A DNA stretch of 5,007 nt from Bacteroidales bacterium. GTDB lineage: Bacteria > Bacteroidota > Bacteroidia > Bacteroidales > UBA7960. The notes under the pieces are model-generated. The model searched no databases. It was not told the DNA's origin and saw nothing but the letters and a program-made list of their open reading frames with translations. Shown here piece by piece: positions 4,690-5,007 of this stretch (position 1 is the stretch's first letter; each line of letters starts with the position of its first letter). Where the stretch lies: positions 1 to 5,007 of the forward strand of contig SKYG01000273.1 of the NCBI GenBank assembly GCA_007128045.1. The letters run 5' to 3'. The position numbers and the translations under genes are program-made.

Positions 4690-5007
4690 ATGTTTACTAC
4701 CGCAATGACTTTTTTGAAACAACAAAGCATAGACTTGTTTCTTTTAGTAGTGGCAGTATGTGTTTTTTCCGCAACAAGTGTTAGCGGTGGGCAATATTAC
4801 TGGGTTGGAGGAAGTGGATATTGGTCAGAAATCAGTCATTGGGCAACTTCTTCCGGTGGAAATACCTTTCATTCGGTGGTACCAGGCCCATCTGATACAG
4901 TCTATTTCGATGCAAATTCGGGGTTCTCACAAGGGAACAGAACCATACAGATCAATGTACATGCATTCTGCAATGATATGATATGGGATGATGCACCTGG
5001 AAATCCG
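4690..5007 (+). CDS. Secreted surface protein, N-terminal part (runs off the right edge)
   Basis: The frame is open from ATG 4690 to the window end (106 codons). Residues 1-33 form a signal peptide: a short polar start, the hydrophobic core IDLFLLVVAVCVFSA, and a likely cleavage after SVSG near residue 33. The mature part starts GQYYWVGGSGYWSEISHWAT, then SGGNTFHSVVPGPSDTVYFD, then a Cys-containing strand INVHAFCNDMIWDDAPGNP. This opening, (Y)YWVGGSGxWSDxxHW...VP...D.V.FDANSF...C..M.W, is one I know from very large Bacteroidota cell-surface proteins that often carry PKD-like repeats and a type IX secretion tail. Whether those parts follow cannot be seen. ATG 4705 is an in-frame alternative start. 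Role: probably exported, adhesion or polymer-related; the exact job is unknown. Confidence 0.82.
   Translation, partial: MFTTAMTFLKQQSIDLFLLVVAVCVFSATSVSGGQYYWVGGSGYWSEISHWATSSGGNTFHSVVPGPSDTVYFDANSGFSQGNRTIQINVHAFCNDMIWDDAPGNP

Noticed and set aside
4760..4981. Plus-strand 73-codon ORF
   Set aside because: Out-of-frame shadow inside the signal-peptide-bearing surface protein that opens at 4690.

Overview
The window looks like an accessory stretch of a Bacteroidota chromosome. The evidence is AT-rich intergenic DNA, two candidate promoter -7 boxes of the TAnnTTTG type, mostly weak Shine-Dalgarno sites, and at the right edge the start of a secreted repeat-type surface protein (YYWVGGSGYW...SHW...) of a style common in that phylum. 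The phylum call is inference. No tRNA, rRNA or CRISPR array was seen.

Layout, left to right. The 5' two-fifths of an ADP-ribosylglycohydrolase gene runs off the left edge on the minus strand (1-383). About 470 bases without a convincing gene follow, then a doubtful small plus-strand ORF (856-1059) and a cluster of GAGCCACT-type repeats that resembles the end of an IS21-like element (1081-1158). A small minus-strand hypothetical gene (1167-1418) diverges from a two-gene plus-strand operon at 1575-2776. That operon encodes a winged-helix-like protein and, overlapping it by 7 bases, a nucleotidyltransferase-fold protein with all three expected acidic residues. A perfect 42-bp palindrome with no spacer (1496-1537) sits just upstream of the operon, beside a -7-like box. 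The arrangement is that of an intact AbiE-like (type IV) toxin-antitoxin or defence module with its own operator. It is the most interesting item in the window.

The right half is largely decayed. There is the C-terminal scrap of a tyrosine recombinase (2960-3217, minus), overlapping the start of a small Cys-containing hypothetical gene (3208-3537, plus). Next comes a dead hipBA toxin-antitoxin locus. The hipB-like antitoxin carries a nonsense codon in its HTH domain. The hipA-like toxin kinase is reduced to three short islands of its ends, joined by large deletions, one of them at a repeated Leu-Ala-Pro motif. An AT-rich spacer with no recognisable gene (4331-4689) leads to the surface-protein gene (4690 to the right edge).

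Overall the region reads as a site where toxin-antitoxin, defence and mobile genes accumulate and erode, with one apparently intact module (1496-2776) beside a ruined one (3744-4330). All family assignments come from motif recognition by eye; no database search was run.
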